A stretch of DNA of 64,000 bases, from assembly GCF_040183065.1 (NCBI RefSeq), contig NC_091125.1:128929121-128993120 (forward strand), read 5' to 3'. Positions 11,301 to 22,627 of the stretch are shown here, in pieces. The position numbers were made by a program, and so were the translations under genes. Source of the DNA: Periplaneta americana (lineage: Eukaryota > Arthropoda > Insecta > Blattodea > Blattidae). The notes beneath the pieces are model-generated. The model saw nothing but the letters and a program-made list of their open reading frames with translations, did no database searches and was not told the origin of the DNA. Within the stretch, counting starts at the first letter, position 1; each line of letters starts with the position of its first letter.

Positions 11301-12711
11301 TTTCGATAGTAAGTTAACATGGAGCAACCATTTGAAATACATTTCTGAAAAAGCTCGTAAAAGATTCTCCCTTCTAAAAAGACTAGCAGGAAAGAAATGG
11401 GGATGCTCTAGGAATACTTTGAACATTACATACAAAATGTTTATACAGCCAGTGCTGACATACTGCGGAGAAATTTTAATTACTTCACTTTTCATAAACG
11501 AAATAGAATATGTTCAAAACCAAGCTCTCAGACGCATTACTGGTGGAATCAAAACAACTCCAATAGATTCTATGAGATTCCTCACTAATATTAACAGCAT
11601 CAAAATGACAATAGAAGAAAAAGCACTGATTCAATATGAAAAACTTATTAGATTACCAGGAAACAATTGGCATTTATACAGTCCTCTCAGTAGATTGAAA
11701 ACTCAAAAAAGTTTCATATCCATTGTTCAAGAATTAAAACAGAAAATCAATATCCCGAATTTAAAAGAAAACCTACAAATTAAACCAAACCCTTTAACTC
11801 TATTAAATATAGAATATAATCTAAATTTAACAGAAGAAATACTGAAATCAGAAGCAAACACTGAAATACTAAAACAATTGTTTTTAGAGACAATTAATAT
11901 TAGATACCCTCCACAAAACTGGCTTCATTTATACACTGACGGATCCTTGATCTCCAGAGAACAAGGTGCCGGTGCAGGTGTTACGTGCTATCTCTTCTCA
12001 CTTTATAGATCTCTTGGGTATGGAATAACAAGTTTTGATGGAGAAATCATTGCAATAAGTGAAAGTCTCAGGAATCTTCTATGCCACATCAGTAAATTTA
12101 GGAATGCAGTTATATTGTCAGACTCCAAAGCAACTATTCTATCAATAGTCTCTAAACACACACTTTCATCTCAAACAGCAGAAATAACTAAAATGCTCTC
12201 TCAATTAATATCACTTAATAAAAGAATTGTATTCCAATGGATACAATCCCATTGTGGAATCCTGGGAAACGAGAATGTGGATGCTTTAGCAAAGAAGGGC
12301 AGCACTGCTACTTGCAAACCTGTTACCAAATCTACGTATTACTCTGTAAAAAGATTTATTAAATCTACATACTTAGACTTCAACAAACAAAATTTGATAA
12401 CACAATCCCAAGGGAAAAAATGGAACTCTCTGCATCAAAATCCACAGTTAATTCCCGATTTACCACGAAAATCGTCTGTAGCTGCATTTAGATTGGCAAC
12501 AGGCCATGATTGTTTGGCCAAACACCTGCATAGAATTGGAATATATCAGTCCCCTAATTGTCCATTGTGCAACTCAAACCAAGAAATGGATTCGGAACAC
12601 CTCAAAATCTGTGCTTCAGTGGCTGGTCATGATAATATCTTTGAAAAATATTGGAGTGCAAGAGGTCAAATGACTTTATTGTCAAACACCTGGCATTAGA
12701 AAACAACAACA
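8347..12711 (+). mobile_element. full-length RNase H-bearing LINE (I/LOA-like), 15-bp TSD
   Basis: The element is 4365 bases, bounded by the direct repeat acaatttcttgttac at 8332-8346 and 12712-12726; part of the right copy may overlap the (CAA)n tail. It has a ~600-base 5' leader (8347-8946), one long frame with endonuclease, RT, RNase H and a C-terminal CPLC..H..C segment, and a (CAA)n-like 3' tail. Two shorter copies lie at 4090 and 5877. The domain order fits the I/LOA/R1 branch of LINEs; the exact clade needs a phylogeny. Confidence 0.85.
8947..12699 (+). pseudogene. LINE polyprotein: endonuclease, RT, RNase H
   Basis: A single frame of about 1250 codons is interrupted only by TAA at 9340 and TGA at 11098. 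APE endonuclease: NILQWNAGG, LIQEANL, GDFNAHSQLWG, and GSGHRVI where SDH is usual, so the final catalytic Asp is Gly. RT (about 10390-11090): IDFQLAYDSV, GLPQDAVLS (usually QGAVLS) and LFADDIVLW. RNase H (about 11930-12300): YTDGS, E of GEIIA, SDSK, and GNENVDALAKK. The C-terminus carries CPLCNSNQ..SEHLKIC. Two stops plus two changes at conserved sites mean it is not autonomous now. The start at 8947 is the first ATG ahead of the endonuclease; a start farther downstream cannot be excluded. Confidence 0.85.
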
Positions 12712-12837
12712 ACAATTTCTTGTTACATACAACATGAGCTATTCGCTCTGAAAATCTGCAGGATTATTTGACTTCCATTCTGTATTTATTAAATTTATTT
12801 CATGAGTAACTGAACACCATTAAGAGTTATTTTTTTT

Positions 12838-13083
12838 ATTTTAGTAGGTTATTTTACGACGCTTTATCAACATCTTAGGTTATTTAGCGTCTGAATGAGA
12901 TGAAAGTGATAATGCCGGTGAAATGAGTCCGGGGTCCAACACCGAAAGTTACCCAACATTTGCTCATATTGGGTTCAGGGAAAACCCCGGAAGAAACCTC
13001 AACCAGGTAACTTGCCCCGACCAGGAATCGAACCCGGGCCACCTGGTTTCGCGACTAGACGCGCTAACCGTTACTCCACAGCT
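12838..13083 (-). mobile_element. tRNA-derived SINE, family 1
   Basis: On the minus strand the head reads ctgtggagtaacggttagcg (A-box region) and then cccgggttcgattcc (perfect B box), followed by a ~170-base body ending near gtcgtaaaataacc. A partial second copy lies at 63505-63598 on the plus strand. It resembles a SINE I associate with cockroach genomes. Confidence 0.85.
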
Positions 13084-13086
13084 ATC

Positions 13087-13451
13087 TAGAGCAATTGTGA
13101 TGTCATTTAGTAGTCATGAAGACACTTAATTTAGGCAAACCAAAAAAAGTAATACTTTCTGGCCACAACTGACAACACATTCATTTCACTATATGGTATT
13201 AAAAATGGTTAGAAATGAGGTTCAGTGGTACAATGAAAGCACAGCTGCAAGATGTAGGATCTCACGTCTGACAGGGAGAAGTGGAGGCTAACCTCAAAAT
13301 AATTTCTTTGTATTGCTTTACATTGAATTTGTAGTGGGTGTCAGCGCCATGGAATAACAGACATTCATGGACTTTCTAAGCCTTTAGTATGCAGATATCT
13401 TTTCTTCCCTCATATCTGTCAAAACTGCAGTTTTATTCAGTCTCTTTTTTT
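13087..13451. other. no gene recognised
   Basis: Between two SINEs; mixed-composition sequence without coherent frames or motifs. Confidence 0.4.
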
Positions 13452-14076
13452 TATTAATGACGGGTACTTGACTGTTCGTCATTCACACATAAGAAACCAG
13501 TTGTGTAGATCAATTTATCGACAGAGTCATTGCTGAGCGTGCACCATAGGAGGCTGGTCAACGCCACACCCATGATGAGGTGAGATGATGATGGAAATTT
13601 GTTTGGATACCACAGGGGAACCGGAGCTTCTGGAGAAAACCTCTGTGTTACCTGGACCACAGGCTTGCCCAACACAAGTTATAAGTAATTGATTAAATGG
13701 CGATCTTACTCGTGTTAATTATGTAAGCATGTGTGGCTTACAGCTGTTTCGGTGTTACTTGACACCATCCTCAGAGTCTATTAGATCTTGGCGCTATCTC
13801 AACTTCACTGCCTGTTATATGGGTGCGTTCGCGTGATGAAGATTTGTGTCAAATAGTGTGTGTGTTCTGAAATTAATCTGTGTGTTGAAAATTTGATTAG
13901 GGTGTGTTTTAGTGTGTCTGTATATTATATTATTTATATTCAAGTGTTAAAAGTAGTGTACGAAAGATTCAACATGGATTAACAAGTTATAAATCAGGGG
14001 TACGCTGGGGATCGAACCCGGGTTCACAGGTTTATAAGTTCAGTTTTCTAGGCACTAAACCACACTGGCAGCTATT
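13452..14076 (-). mobile_element. tRNA-derived SINE, family 2, split by a Penelope-like insertion
   Basis: Minus strand: the head at 13993-14076 has gtggtttagtgcctag (A-box region) and cccgggttcgatcccc (B box). The body lies at 13452-13684. The two parts are separated by the insert at 13685-13981. Comparison with the copy at 50966-51540 shows that head and body are contiguous in an uninterrupted SINE. Confidence 0.8.
13685..13981 (-). mobile_element. Penelope-like element, 3' fragment with 11-bp TSD
   Basis: A 297-base insert is flanked by acaagttataa at 13674-13684 and 13982-13992. On the minus strand it encodes a decayed version of the same C-terminus as at 7576, with several stops. It then has ctgaggatggtg..caccgaaacagctgt and ends near ttaacacgagtaagatc. 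It sits inside a family 2 SINE. Confidence 0.75.
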
Positions 14077-14508
14077 TTATTCTCATTAGTAAGAAGTCTA
14101 AAGAAGAATAGCAATGGCAAGAGAAGCTTTTTATTAGGAAAAGGAGCATCTTCTGCGGACCTCTGGAGAAAGAACTAAGGAAGAGACTAGTGAAGTGCTT
14201 TGTGTGGAGTGTAGCATTGTATGAGGCAGACATGGCTATTACGACGAAGTGAAGACAGGCGATTAGAAGCATTCGAAATGTGGATATGGAGAAGGATGGA
14301 GAGTGTGAAATGGACAGACAGAATAAGAAAGGAAGCTATGTTGGAAAGAGTAGGCGAAGAAAGAATGATGCTGAAACTAATCACAAAGATACAAAGAGGA
14401 AAAGGAATTGGCGGGGTCACTGGTTGAGAAGAAACTGCCTTCAGAAGGATGCGCTGGAAGGAATGGTGAACGGGAGAAGAGTTCGGGGCAGAAAAAGATA
14501 TCAGATGA

Positions 14509-14718
14509 TGTATGTATGTATGTATGTATGTATGTATGTATGTATGTATGTATGTATGTATGTATGCATGTATGTATGTATGTATTTATTTATTCACACT
14601 GCAATGGGTATATACCCATTGGCAGTGGTAACTAATTACACTCAATAATGACAATAATAAATTTGTTGATTACAAATACACTTAATAATAATACCAATAA
14701 TTAATACTAACAATAATT

Positions 14719-14794
<76 letters not shown>

Positions 14795-15707
14795 GGGAAT
14801 ATCCTAAATTAAATGAAGCACTATCACTTAAAATAACATTTAAAATAAATCTAATTTGTATCTTAAATCTAAGTTCGAACTAAAACCCACGAGTATGATA
14901 TGTTCATATCTGCACAAGTACCTTTCCACATTACACTCATTTTGCTGTCAACTCACTCACTGCACTGGAACTACGACACATTTCACTGATTCTATCCTGA
15001 TTTCACTAACACTTCAAAAACATTTCACTGGTCAAATACTTTGCACTGCCACTATAAACTATAAAGCTTCCCTGACAGGAACACGTTTCACTGACACAAC
15101 ACACTTCACTGACACAACATAATTCTTCACTGATACAACACTTCAATAACAAAATATCATTTACATCCTTTACATACTGTGTATAATTATAGTCTATTAG
15201 TAAAGTCCTTAAGCCTATTTTTAAATATGTTTTTAGTTGTTGGTAAAGCCTTTAGTAAGTCTGCAGGTAAAGCATTCCAGTCCCTGATAGTACGATTGAG
15301 AAAAGAAAACTTTCCAGTGTCCGTCCTCTGTCTTCTTTCCCTCAATTTATATGAGTGGTCGTTCCTTGAAGAGTAATTTGGCGGTTGCAACCTATTTTTT
15401 ATTTCTCTCCAGGCAGGCTCACCTCTGTATGTTTTGAACAGTGCGCATAATCGAATTCGCGTTCTCCTGTCCGTGAGTGTGTCCCATTTTAATGGTGAAT
15501 TTTTCCGACAACACTTGAGAGCCCGTTTTTGAATCTTTTCCAGTGTCTTAATATGTTCTAATCTGTAAGGATCCCAACATGCAGCACCATATTCCATTAC
15601 TGGACGTACTAGTGATTTATATGCAATCTCTTTGGATTTATCAGACCCTTTTCTTAGTACCCTCATCACAATGTGTAACGCTTTCCATGCTTTTCCCGCT
15701 GTGTCCG
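14509..15707 (-). mobile_element. 5'-truncated CR1/Jockey-type element with (CATA)n tail
   Basis: Minus orientation. The 5' junction falls at about 15704-15708 in RT sequence and the 3' end is the simple repeat (TATG/CATA)n at about 14508-14585. Between them lie the RT C-terminus, a 3' UTR with an (AAT)n run at about 14719-14792, and short cactgacacaaca repeats at about 15085-15140. It lies inside an RTE-like copy. I could not find a clean target-site duplication. Confidence 0.75.
15187..15703 (-). pseudogene. reverse transcriptase C-terminus
   Basis: About 170 codons without stops, reading YKSLVRPVMEYGAACWDPYR, IQKRALKCCRKN and RTIRDWNALPADLL. This is the region after the RT palm in CR1/Jockey-group LINEs. 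The catalytic motifs are missing because the copy is 5'-truncated. The open frame runs on through the junction to 15753 into flanking RTE-like DNA, which is chance. Confidence 0.8.
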
Positions 15708-15887
15708 TTAAGATATATGGATCATATGCGGAGACAAAGAGGAAGGCAGACAATAGGAAAGACTGGAGAATGCTGGGTTTGCAGTGAAAGACCTGCCCTT
15801 GGGCAGAACACTATGAATGAATAAAAAGTAACCTAGAAAGGAACCCTATTGTAATTGTTTTTTCAAGAAGTCAAGTAATAAAATGTG

Positions 15888-16022
15888 CGGAATGTGTATT
15901 GTATGTCTTTCTCGTGTTAAATTCTATCGTACCTGGTTAAAATGTTTCGACCTTGTATGGGCCTTCTTCACGTCGAAACATGTTAATCAGGTACACGAGA
16001 AAGATATATAATACACATTCCG
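15888..16022. repeat. inverted pair of Penelope-like termini
   Basis: The left arm (15888-about 15951) read in reverse gives ggtcgaaacattttaaccag, aggtac, and acacgagaaag through acacattccg. The right arm (about 15971-16022) gives gtcgaaacatgttaatcag, gtacacgagaaag and acacattccg. The arms are imperfect, with small indels, and about 20 bases separate them. Such head-to-head termini are a known feature of Penelope-like elements. Confidence 0.65.
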
Positions 16023-16024
16023 AA

Positions 16025-18538
16025 GTGATATAGTGTTACAAGTTGTGTAATCAAGATGTATAATAAAAGATGGATCAAAAGTCGCTTTCCCCAATATTCG
16101 TTTTAGGTTTCATACTTGTACACATATACAGATGTCATAACTTGAATAAACGAAAGGCTGGTATAATAAGTGGTGGGTTGACAACCGTGTTCATGCGTCA
16201 ACCGTTTTCCAATGTCATGTCTTGTTTTGTTTTATTATATTGGGTTACGTCTCTATGCAATAATTGATAAAACACAAATTAACCACAGAACAACGTGTTT
16301 TTGTGCTACAACATTGGTGGAAGCACAGTAACAGAAACAGGGCCTCCATTTCAACAAAATCTGTAAATAAATGTGTAGTCAAATGTAAATCGAATGTAAT
16401 TAAATGTAAGGAAGTGTTTGAGGAAAACGACTTTTAATCGACTCTGTATAAAAGGACTTCTAGTACATACTACAGTATTTAAAGAGTACAGGTACAATGA
16501 AGATTTAATAAGAAAAAAAAATGTCGTATGTCGTAGTTGTATTAGAAGCTAAGTTATGACAAAATAAAATATAGGCTAGTACACTTTCACAACTTTCGTA
16601 TTGCTGAGCAACAAACTCCGTTAATCTCTATGTCAAATATTTATATTTTATTATGATCAGTGATCACACGCCACTTGATTTTTATTTGTGGCAGCGATGT
16701 CAGGAAGGACTTTTTACTGCCCGCGCTGCACTCTTTCGATTTGGCAGCACGCGTTGCAATACTGTATGAGTTGTAGGGGTGTACAGACGTGGTGAACGCA
16801 TCTCGAAACGGAGCGCAAGCGCAGCTACAGTAATGTACTTAATGATGAACTGGTGTGTTATATTTCTTTGCCAAGAACAAGAGAATGAGGCTTGTGTACG
16901 GTTAAAAAACGTCGTCTGCTAAATTAGCAGTATAAACTCTTAGCTGAATTCGAAAGTGTAATATGTATTTCTGTATTTTAGGGCGCTTTGTAAAACCTTG
17001 AAAAGATTCCTCCAGTTGAGGAAGATCATATTAAGGAAGGAAGGGTAAAACGCGTTCTAGTTTATAAAATATCATTGGGTATATACGCGTCTTCTTAGTG
17101 GATCTCCCTCTTTGTAATATAACTAAATAAGCTGTTTACGTATTTTCTAATGTATGTAAATTAACAGAAGTAAATCTATTCCATGTATTCTGTTATTCGA
17201 AATACAACATACGCTACAATACAAATATTTTTTTTCTTAATCGTTACTTTCAAAATTATTATTTTTTAAATTTTAAAATAAGAAACAAATATTTCTTTAA
17301 GGAACAGGTAAAAGATCCTAGACTATGTTGTTGATGTAGGTCTTTAAAACATTCCATTAAAAAAATGGTGCAGATATTTAATTAATTATATATTTTATTA
17401 TATGAATGAACTAATTATGCAAAATTGACATCATTTTTACCGGTCATTATTAGCTTTTTTAATATCCTGAACAGTTTTTTATGTATATTAAGCATGAAAA
17501 GTTTCGTTTATTTAGCTTTTATAATTGCTGAGATAAAAAAATGAATTTCACTAAATTTTTCCAGGCCAATGCTGTACTTTCCCCCTTAACTAATACCAGT
17601 TCAAGGAAGAAAGTGACAATAATTTAAATTCAATTGTGAGACATGCAGAAACCAATGAAACTATCCCTGGCATTTATATAATTTCAAAGAAAACCAACCC
17701 CTGAAATACAACTTAAGAAATCTATTTCATTTTAATTGCGGGAAATAAATATTTAATTTTTATCATTACATTAATATAATTTATAACGATCATTTGTTAA
17801 ATTTTTACGTTACTTATCATTTATTGGACTATAAGAATCAGGTTTATTGTATTCTGCAGAATTTAGTTATGTTTCATTAATCAATATAATTATTACTAGA
17901 AGTTATGTTTAATTCTTTCAATAAATTTATAAATTACCAAAACTCCCTTCCTCAAGTTTGTACATCCCTTGCGAACACCACAATATTATGTCTTAATACA
18001 TCGCTGCAGTTGGAACTAAAGCAGGGGAAGACAGCGATATGCTGCCTTGTTTGGGTATCTTGCGCTCTTCTCTGTTCCGCATGAACGAGTTCGGAGCACT
18101 GTAGGGGCGGAGGTTAAGGGCGGGCATGAATCTAAAGACGCACGAATGCAATGAGAGTACAACTTTGGGTAAATTATGTTCAGGAGATTAAAATGATAAC
18201 TAGAACTGTAAAAAGTGTGTATTCAAGATAATCCAGGCAAAAGCATACATTAAATTAACAGTAAAGAAACTGATTGAAGTTGTACAGGAACATCATTTTA
18301 TTTTTACTAATATTTTTAATATTAACTTGGCTATACCTTTAGAGAACCGGAAACACCGTTCGCTACCTCCTTCCACGACTGGAGTTCGATAATACTGGCG
18401 TAAAACACAAACAAATCACTTTACTAGATATAGGAGGGAAAAAAAGTACTTCATCCATTTACGTAAACTAGGAAATATCGCGATTTTGAGTTCGATAATT
18501 TTCATTAGGGTTTTGTTTAATCAAAATGCAGTACTGTA
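16025..18538. other. 2.5 kb with no gene recognised
   Basis: Very AT-rich in the middle, with GC-richer patches at about 16700-16860 and 18000-18150. No protein motif, tRNA head, long inverted repeat or tandem array stood out. The GC-richer patches could be ends of a non-autonomous DNA element, but I could not match them to each other. Confidence 0.4.
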
Positions 18539-18968
18539 TTAACCCTAGGATGCATGAGCTACTTTTCCTACACATTTACATAACATGGGTCCGTTGGACC
18601 CGTATGCTATTTAATGAGGAATTAGATATAAACTGGAATAATATTAATATATTATTTATTATAATTTTAATTTAGGAGTTTTAACTAAGTAACATGTGAA
18701 TATACAAATATATATTATATTCATTTATTTCTACAAGAATATAATGTAGGTTCCTAAAGTTTTTTCTTTAGGCAAAGGAAATAATATATTTTTATAACTA
18801 AGTAGGGAGTGAAAATAATTTATTGTTGCAACACAAACACATACATTTATTTATACAAGTTAATAATATAATGTATCCACGAGATAGAAGAAGAAGAAAC
18901 AGTAAGGAATAACCACACAAGTACAGATATATCTTATCAGTCTTTACACTTACTACACACGACTGTAC

Positions 18969-19273
18969 TATAGTAAAGTGAAGTAAATCCATGGCGCTAT
19001 AGCCCATGAAGTGTGAAGACTGGTCAGCTGACTGCCGTCCTCACGTTCACATGCCGAAGCAGAGGTCGACGATCATCCAACCAGAATGGAGGTATCATGT
19101 GGTTAGCACAATGATCCTCCCAGCCTAACCGGATTTTCACTACCTATCGTGGCCACCGATCCCATACACAGACCGAAAATTTATCAGAAAATTTTTTCCC
19201 CCCTGAGGACCCGAACCAGCGCGCATTCCGTAATGCGAGTCCTAGGCAGGATGCCTTAGACCACGACGCCATG
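18969..19273 (-). mobile_element. SINE family 3 in the piggyBac Cys-rich domain, 10-bp TSD
   Basis: A 305-base insert is flanked by acgactgtac at 18959-18968 and 19274-19283. On the minus strand the head has catggcgtcgtggtctaagg (A-box region) and ggttcgggtcctc (B-box-like). The tail ends near ctttactata. Removing it rejoins the piggyBac C-terminal Cys codons. A sequence like its 3' part occurs near 34575-34630. Confidence 0.8.
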
Positions 19274-20328
19274 ACGACTGTACAAACATTATTTGTACAC
19301 ATGGCAGATAGATTTGGTATTTCTATCTGCCACTGTAGGACATAGGAAACATCTCCTGTTCTTGTTTTCATGGTTGCCACCATTGTTACTGCTACTTTGC
19401 ACACTACTACCTAGGTTAGTGATGTACTTTTCCATGTCCACATAAATTGACTTACGCAGACAGGGATTGAACTATCTTCTAACAATGTATGGTTGGACCA
19501 TTTTCACTGATATCTCTTTAATGAACAGTCTCCTCTGGTGTAAAAGTCCTTTTATGGTACATGGAGTGCTGGGTACAATACAGAATGAATGCACTTACGT
19601 CAAAAATGTTACGCCAAAGCTCCATGGGCCAGTGTTTGGTTTGCATTTTACAAGTATAATTGTGCACTTTCTGATCCATTACATCAACACCGCCCTTAGT
19701 GCGACTGTAGAATTTTACAATCTCAGGTTTCCTTTTTTGGGTGATGTTCGTGAACAGCATTGTGATGGTGCTTAGCAGAATAGCGCATTTGTTTTTCTTT
19801 GAGCAAAAACTAACTATTGCCATGTCCTTGTGAAAAATAAATACACTTTGGACACTGGTCGGTTTTGCATTGGATTTCATTCTTTTGCAATGTCTCTCTT
19901 GTTTTGTCCATGGTGATATTTCGGGCTGTACCAAGAACAAAGCGATTTAGAAACTTCACAATATTGAGAACCAAATCCTTCTGTGGCGGTTCTCCGGTTT
20001 TTTCCCACTCTGTATACACAATCCCGTGAATTGCAGAACCAGTTTCTTCTTCACACATCCACATTATTTTGATCTCGTATTTCGCTGGCTTCTTTGTCAA
20101 ATATTGTACAAAACTACAACGGCCTCTAAACGAAACCAGCTGTTCATCTATTGTGACATTTGGTTGTGGGACCATTACTTTTCTGCACTGTTCCGTAAAT
20201 ATTTGCCACACGTAAGAAATAAGAACAAGTTTATCTGTTTGTAATCTAAACTTCCGTGTTCTCATACCATCGAACCTTAAAAATCTTCTCATACTTCAAA
20301 ATGATTCACAGACATTGTAGCTCTATAT

Positions 20329-20510
20329 CAGTGGTCTTCAGCATTCGCTGAAATGGGTAAAGGGTAAGCGGAGCAACGTTTTGTGCCCCGTCATGCAGCA
20401 GGAAGAGGTAGAGAGCATACCCACCAGCAGCTGTGAATACATCATAGTGCAGTGTCTCCTCTGCGGGTAAGGGACGCTAGCCTAAGGGTGCAATGTGCTG
20501 ATGACCACTG
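20329..20510. mobile_element. hAT-type MITE inside the piggyBac transposase
   Basis: A 182-base insert with inverted ends cagtggtcttcagca and tgctgatgaccactg (one mismatch in 15). It is flanked by 8-base repeats ctctatat (20321) and ctgtgtat (20511) that agree at six of eight positions. An 8-base duplication and CAG..CTG ends fit hAT. There is no coding content. Confidence 0.7.
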
Positions 20511-20983
20511 CTGTGTATAATAGATTGAAAAATGTACCAAGGAAAAGTTCTTTTATTGGAATATCCCAAGATTTGTCTGCTCTCATGTGCAACAAAATTC
20601 CAAAAAAGCAATCATTACATATATTGATATTTCTTTCCATTTTATTTCCTTCGGTAAGTAAAACCTTTTTGCTTCTAAGTTGATATATCTCACAGTTTCA
20701 TCCGAAATACTCTGTGAGATAAATAAATCCCAGGCGCATCTGAGAGTAGCAGTTCTTATACCCCTTGAAGGACCTGTTGCAAATCTTACACTGTTGTGGA
20801 CAGGAGGTTTACTCTGAGCAGGAGTTTCTGTCCTCCATGTCATCCTACTAATGTGTTTTGATTGTCGACCTGGTGTGAAATAGACATTCAACTTTCATCT
20901 TCATTCTCACACCATCACTATCCAGTTCTGCAGAAGAAACTTTATCTTCATGCGGAGCATTGTCATCAATTGCAAGAGATATA

Positions 20984-22627
20984 CAGTGAATAACAGAATT
21001 ATTCGGACACTTAATATTCCAAATGTTTATGTGCATGTTACTAAACATGTTTGCAAAAACGCAGAAATTACGCTTGCGGTTAGGTCAAATAAACCAATTT
21101 GCATCATATGGACATAAAAAGAGCTTGCTAATGAAACGGTATGTTAACATATTTATATAAATATAAAAAATATACAATTTACTGCGTAACAAAAATATTC
21201 GGACAGTCGTGTTAGTCCTATTCTGTACACCCCTGTTGATCACTTACATTACAAAGTAGGTGGAAGTACCGAGTTTCAATAATGTGCGAGAGTACTTAGT
21301 CTTAATTGTGCTATCGTTTCAGCAAGACGGAACACAAAATGGGGCGTAAAGGTAAGCAAACAACATTTAATCAGAGGCTGTTAGTGATATTCCATCACGA
21401 AAAAGGGAAAACCATTCGAAACATTGCAGATTTGATTCAGATGAAGAGAAGTACAGTGTCTGATATAATTCTCAGATATAAAAATGAGGACAGAATAGAG
21501 CTGAGAAAGCAAAAGGTCTCCGAAAAGTCCTCACAGACAGAGAAGAATCTCTTATTATCAGACAGATTAAAAAGAACCCTCGTATAAGTGCCCCGAAGTT
21601 AGCTTCTGAAAATGAATCGGCTACGGGTAAAAAAGTGAATGCCCAAACAATTAAGAGGGCAATACATAAACGGGGCTACAACGGAAGAATAGCACGAAAA
21701 AAGCCTTATGTTTGTGAAAGGAACAGAAGTAAACGACTTCAGTTTCCTAAGGAATATGAAAATAAAGGTGAAGATAGGTGGGAAAAGGCTCTTTTTTCTG
21801 ATGAGAGCAAATTCAATGTTTTTGGCAGCGATGGTAGACAAATGGTCTGGAGAAAGCTTAAAGAGGAAATGAAAACCAAGAATTTGCGAGCTACTGTTAA
21901 TCAAGGTGGAGAAAATGTGTTGATATGGGGTGCATGTCAGCTTCTGGAGTTGGTGAATTGGTGTTCATCGAGGATCTCATGAAGAAGGAAGACTATCTAC
22001 ACCTCCTGCAACACAATTTAGTGAAAAGTGCAGAAAAGTTTGGAATTGAAAAGGAATTTATGTTTTACCAGAACAACGATCCCAAGCATAACTCCTATAT
22101 TGTACAAGAATTTCTGCTCTACAAATGCCCTAAAGTGCTTCATCCTCCTCCACAATCGCCGGATTTGAATCCTATTGAACATTTATGGAAAGAACTTGAC
22201 AGGAGGGTTGGATCAAGGCCTATTTCTTCTAAAGAAGAGCTAAAAGCAAGACTTCAAGAAGAATGGGTGAAAATTCCTATAGAAATAACAAAAAAATTAG
22301 TACATAGCGTGCCACGCCGACTGAAAGAGGTTATTAAACAGAAGGGTGGTTCTACAATGTATTAATAATAACGAGCTGGAATAGTATTCTTTGTTTTCAA
22401 AAAGTGTCCGAATATTTTTGTTAGTATTAGAAATCAAATGTTTTCCTTTATGTTTTAATAATTAGAAGAAAATTAAGTTAATTGGAATTGTTGTGTTGAA
22501 AATGTTTATATGAAATGGGATACTTTTAGGGAAAAAATAATTAAAGCTTATTTTTATATATTTATATGTAAATATATGTCATTGAATTGTTAGTTGACGG
22601 ATGTCCGAATATTTTAGTTACTCACTG
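20984..22627 (+). mobile_element. Tc1-like transposon with IR/DR ends, TA target
   Basis: 1644 bases between TA at 20982-20983 and TA at 22628-22629. The outer ends are cagtgaataac..attcggaca and, reversed on the right, cagtgagtaac..attcggaca. A second copy of the motif (taacaaaaatattcggaca) lies about 205 bases inside on the left (near 21188) and about 200 inside on the right (near 22405). This is the IR/DR layout of some Tc1 families. It is inserted in the N-terminal coding part of the piggyBac transposase. Confidence 0.85.
21339..22365 (+). pseudogene. Tc1-family transposase, two frameshifts
   Basis: Start ATG 21339 (MGRKGKQTTFNQRL). The N-terminal helix-turn-helix is IRNIADLIQMKRSTVSDIIL. 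Frame changes occur near 21510 and 21930. The DDE domain has LFSDESKFNVFG with the first Asp, and SPDLNPIEHLWKEL with the final Glu. The second Asp lies in the motif usually written QDNDPKH; here it is QNNDPKH, so that Asp is Asn. Loss of a catalytic residue plus two frameshifts means no activity. Confidence 0.85.

Larger units (their letters stand above)
14085..15833 (+). mobile_element. RTE-like element (family A), split by a CR1-type insertion
   Basis: The left part, 14085-14508, encodes EAFEMWIWRRMESVKWTDRI, ERVGEERMMLKLI and then NGRRVRGRKRY in a shifted frame. The right part, 15708-15833, resumes with the 3' end ending near gaatgaataaaa. The copy at 51934-52435 has these parts contiguous, so 14509-15707 is an insertion. 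The coding sequence is frameshifted and N-terminally truncated. Another copy is at 40685. Confidence 0.75.

Noticed and set aside
12838-13083. A tRNA gene
   Set aside because: A and B boxes are present but the cloverleaf does not close and the SINE body follows; a second copy exists at 63505.
14221-14648. Small genes with MYVC repeats
   Set aside because: The (TATG)n tract is the 3' tail of an inserted retroelement; the frames before it are RTE-like RT remnants.
19144-19404. An independent 86-codon gene on the minus strand
   Set aside because: It runs through a SINE into the piggyBac Cys-rich domain in the wrong frame.
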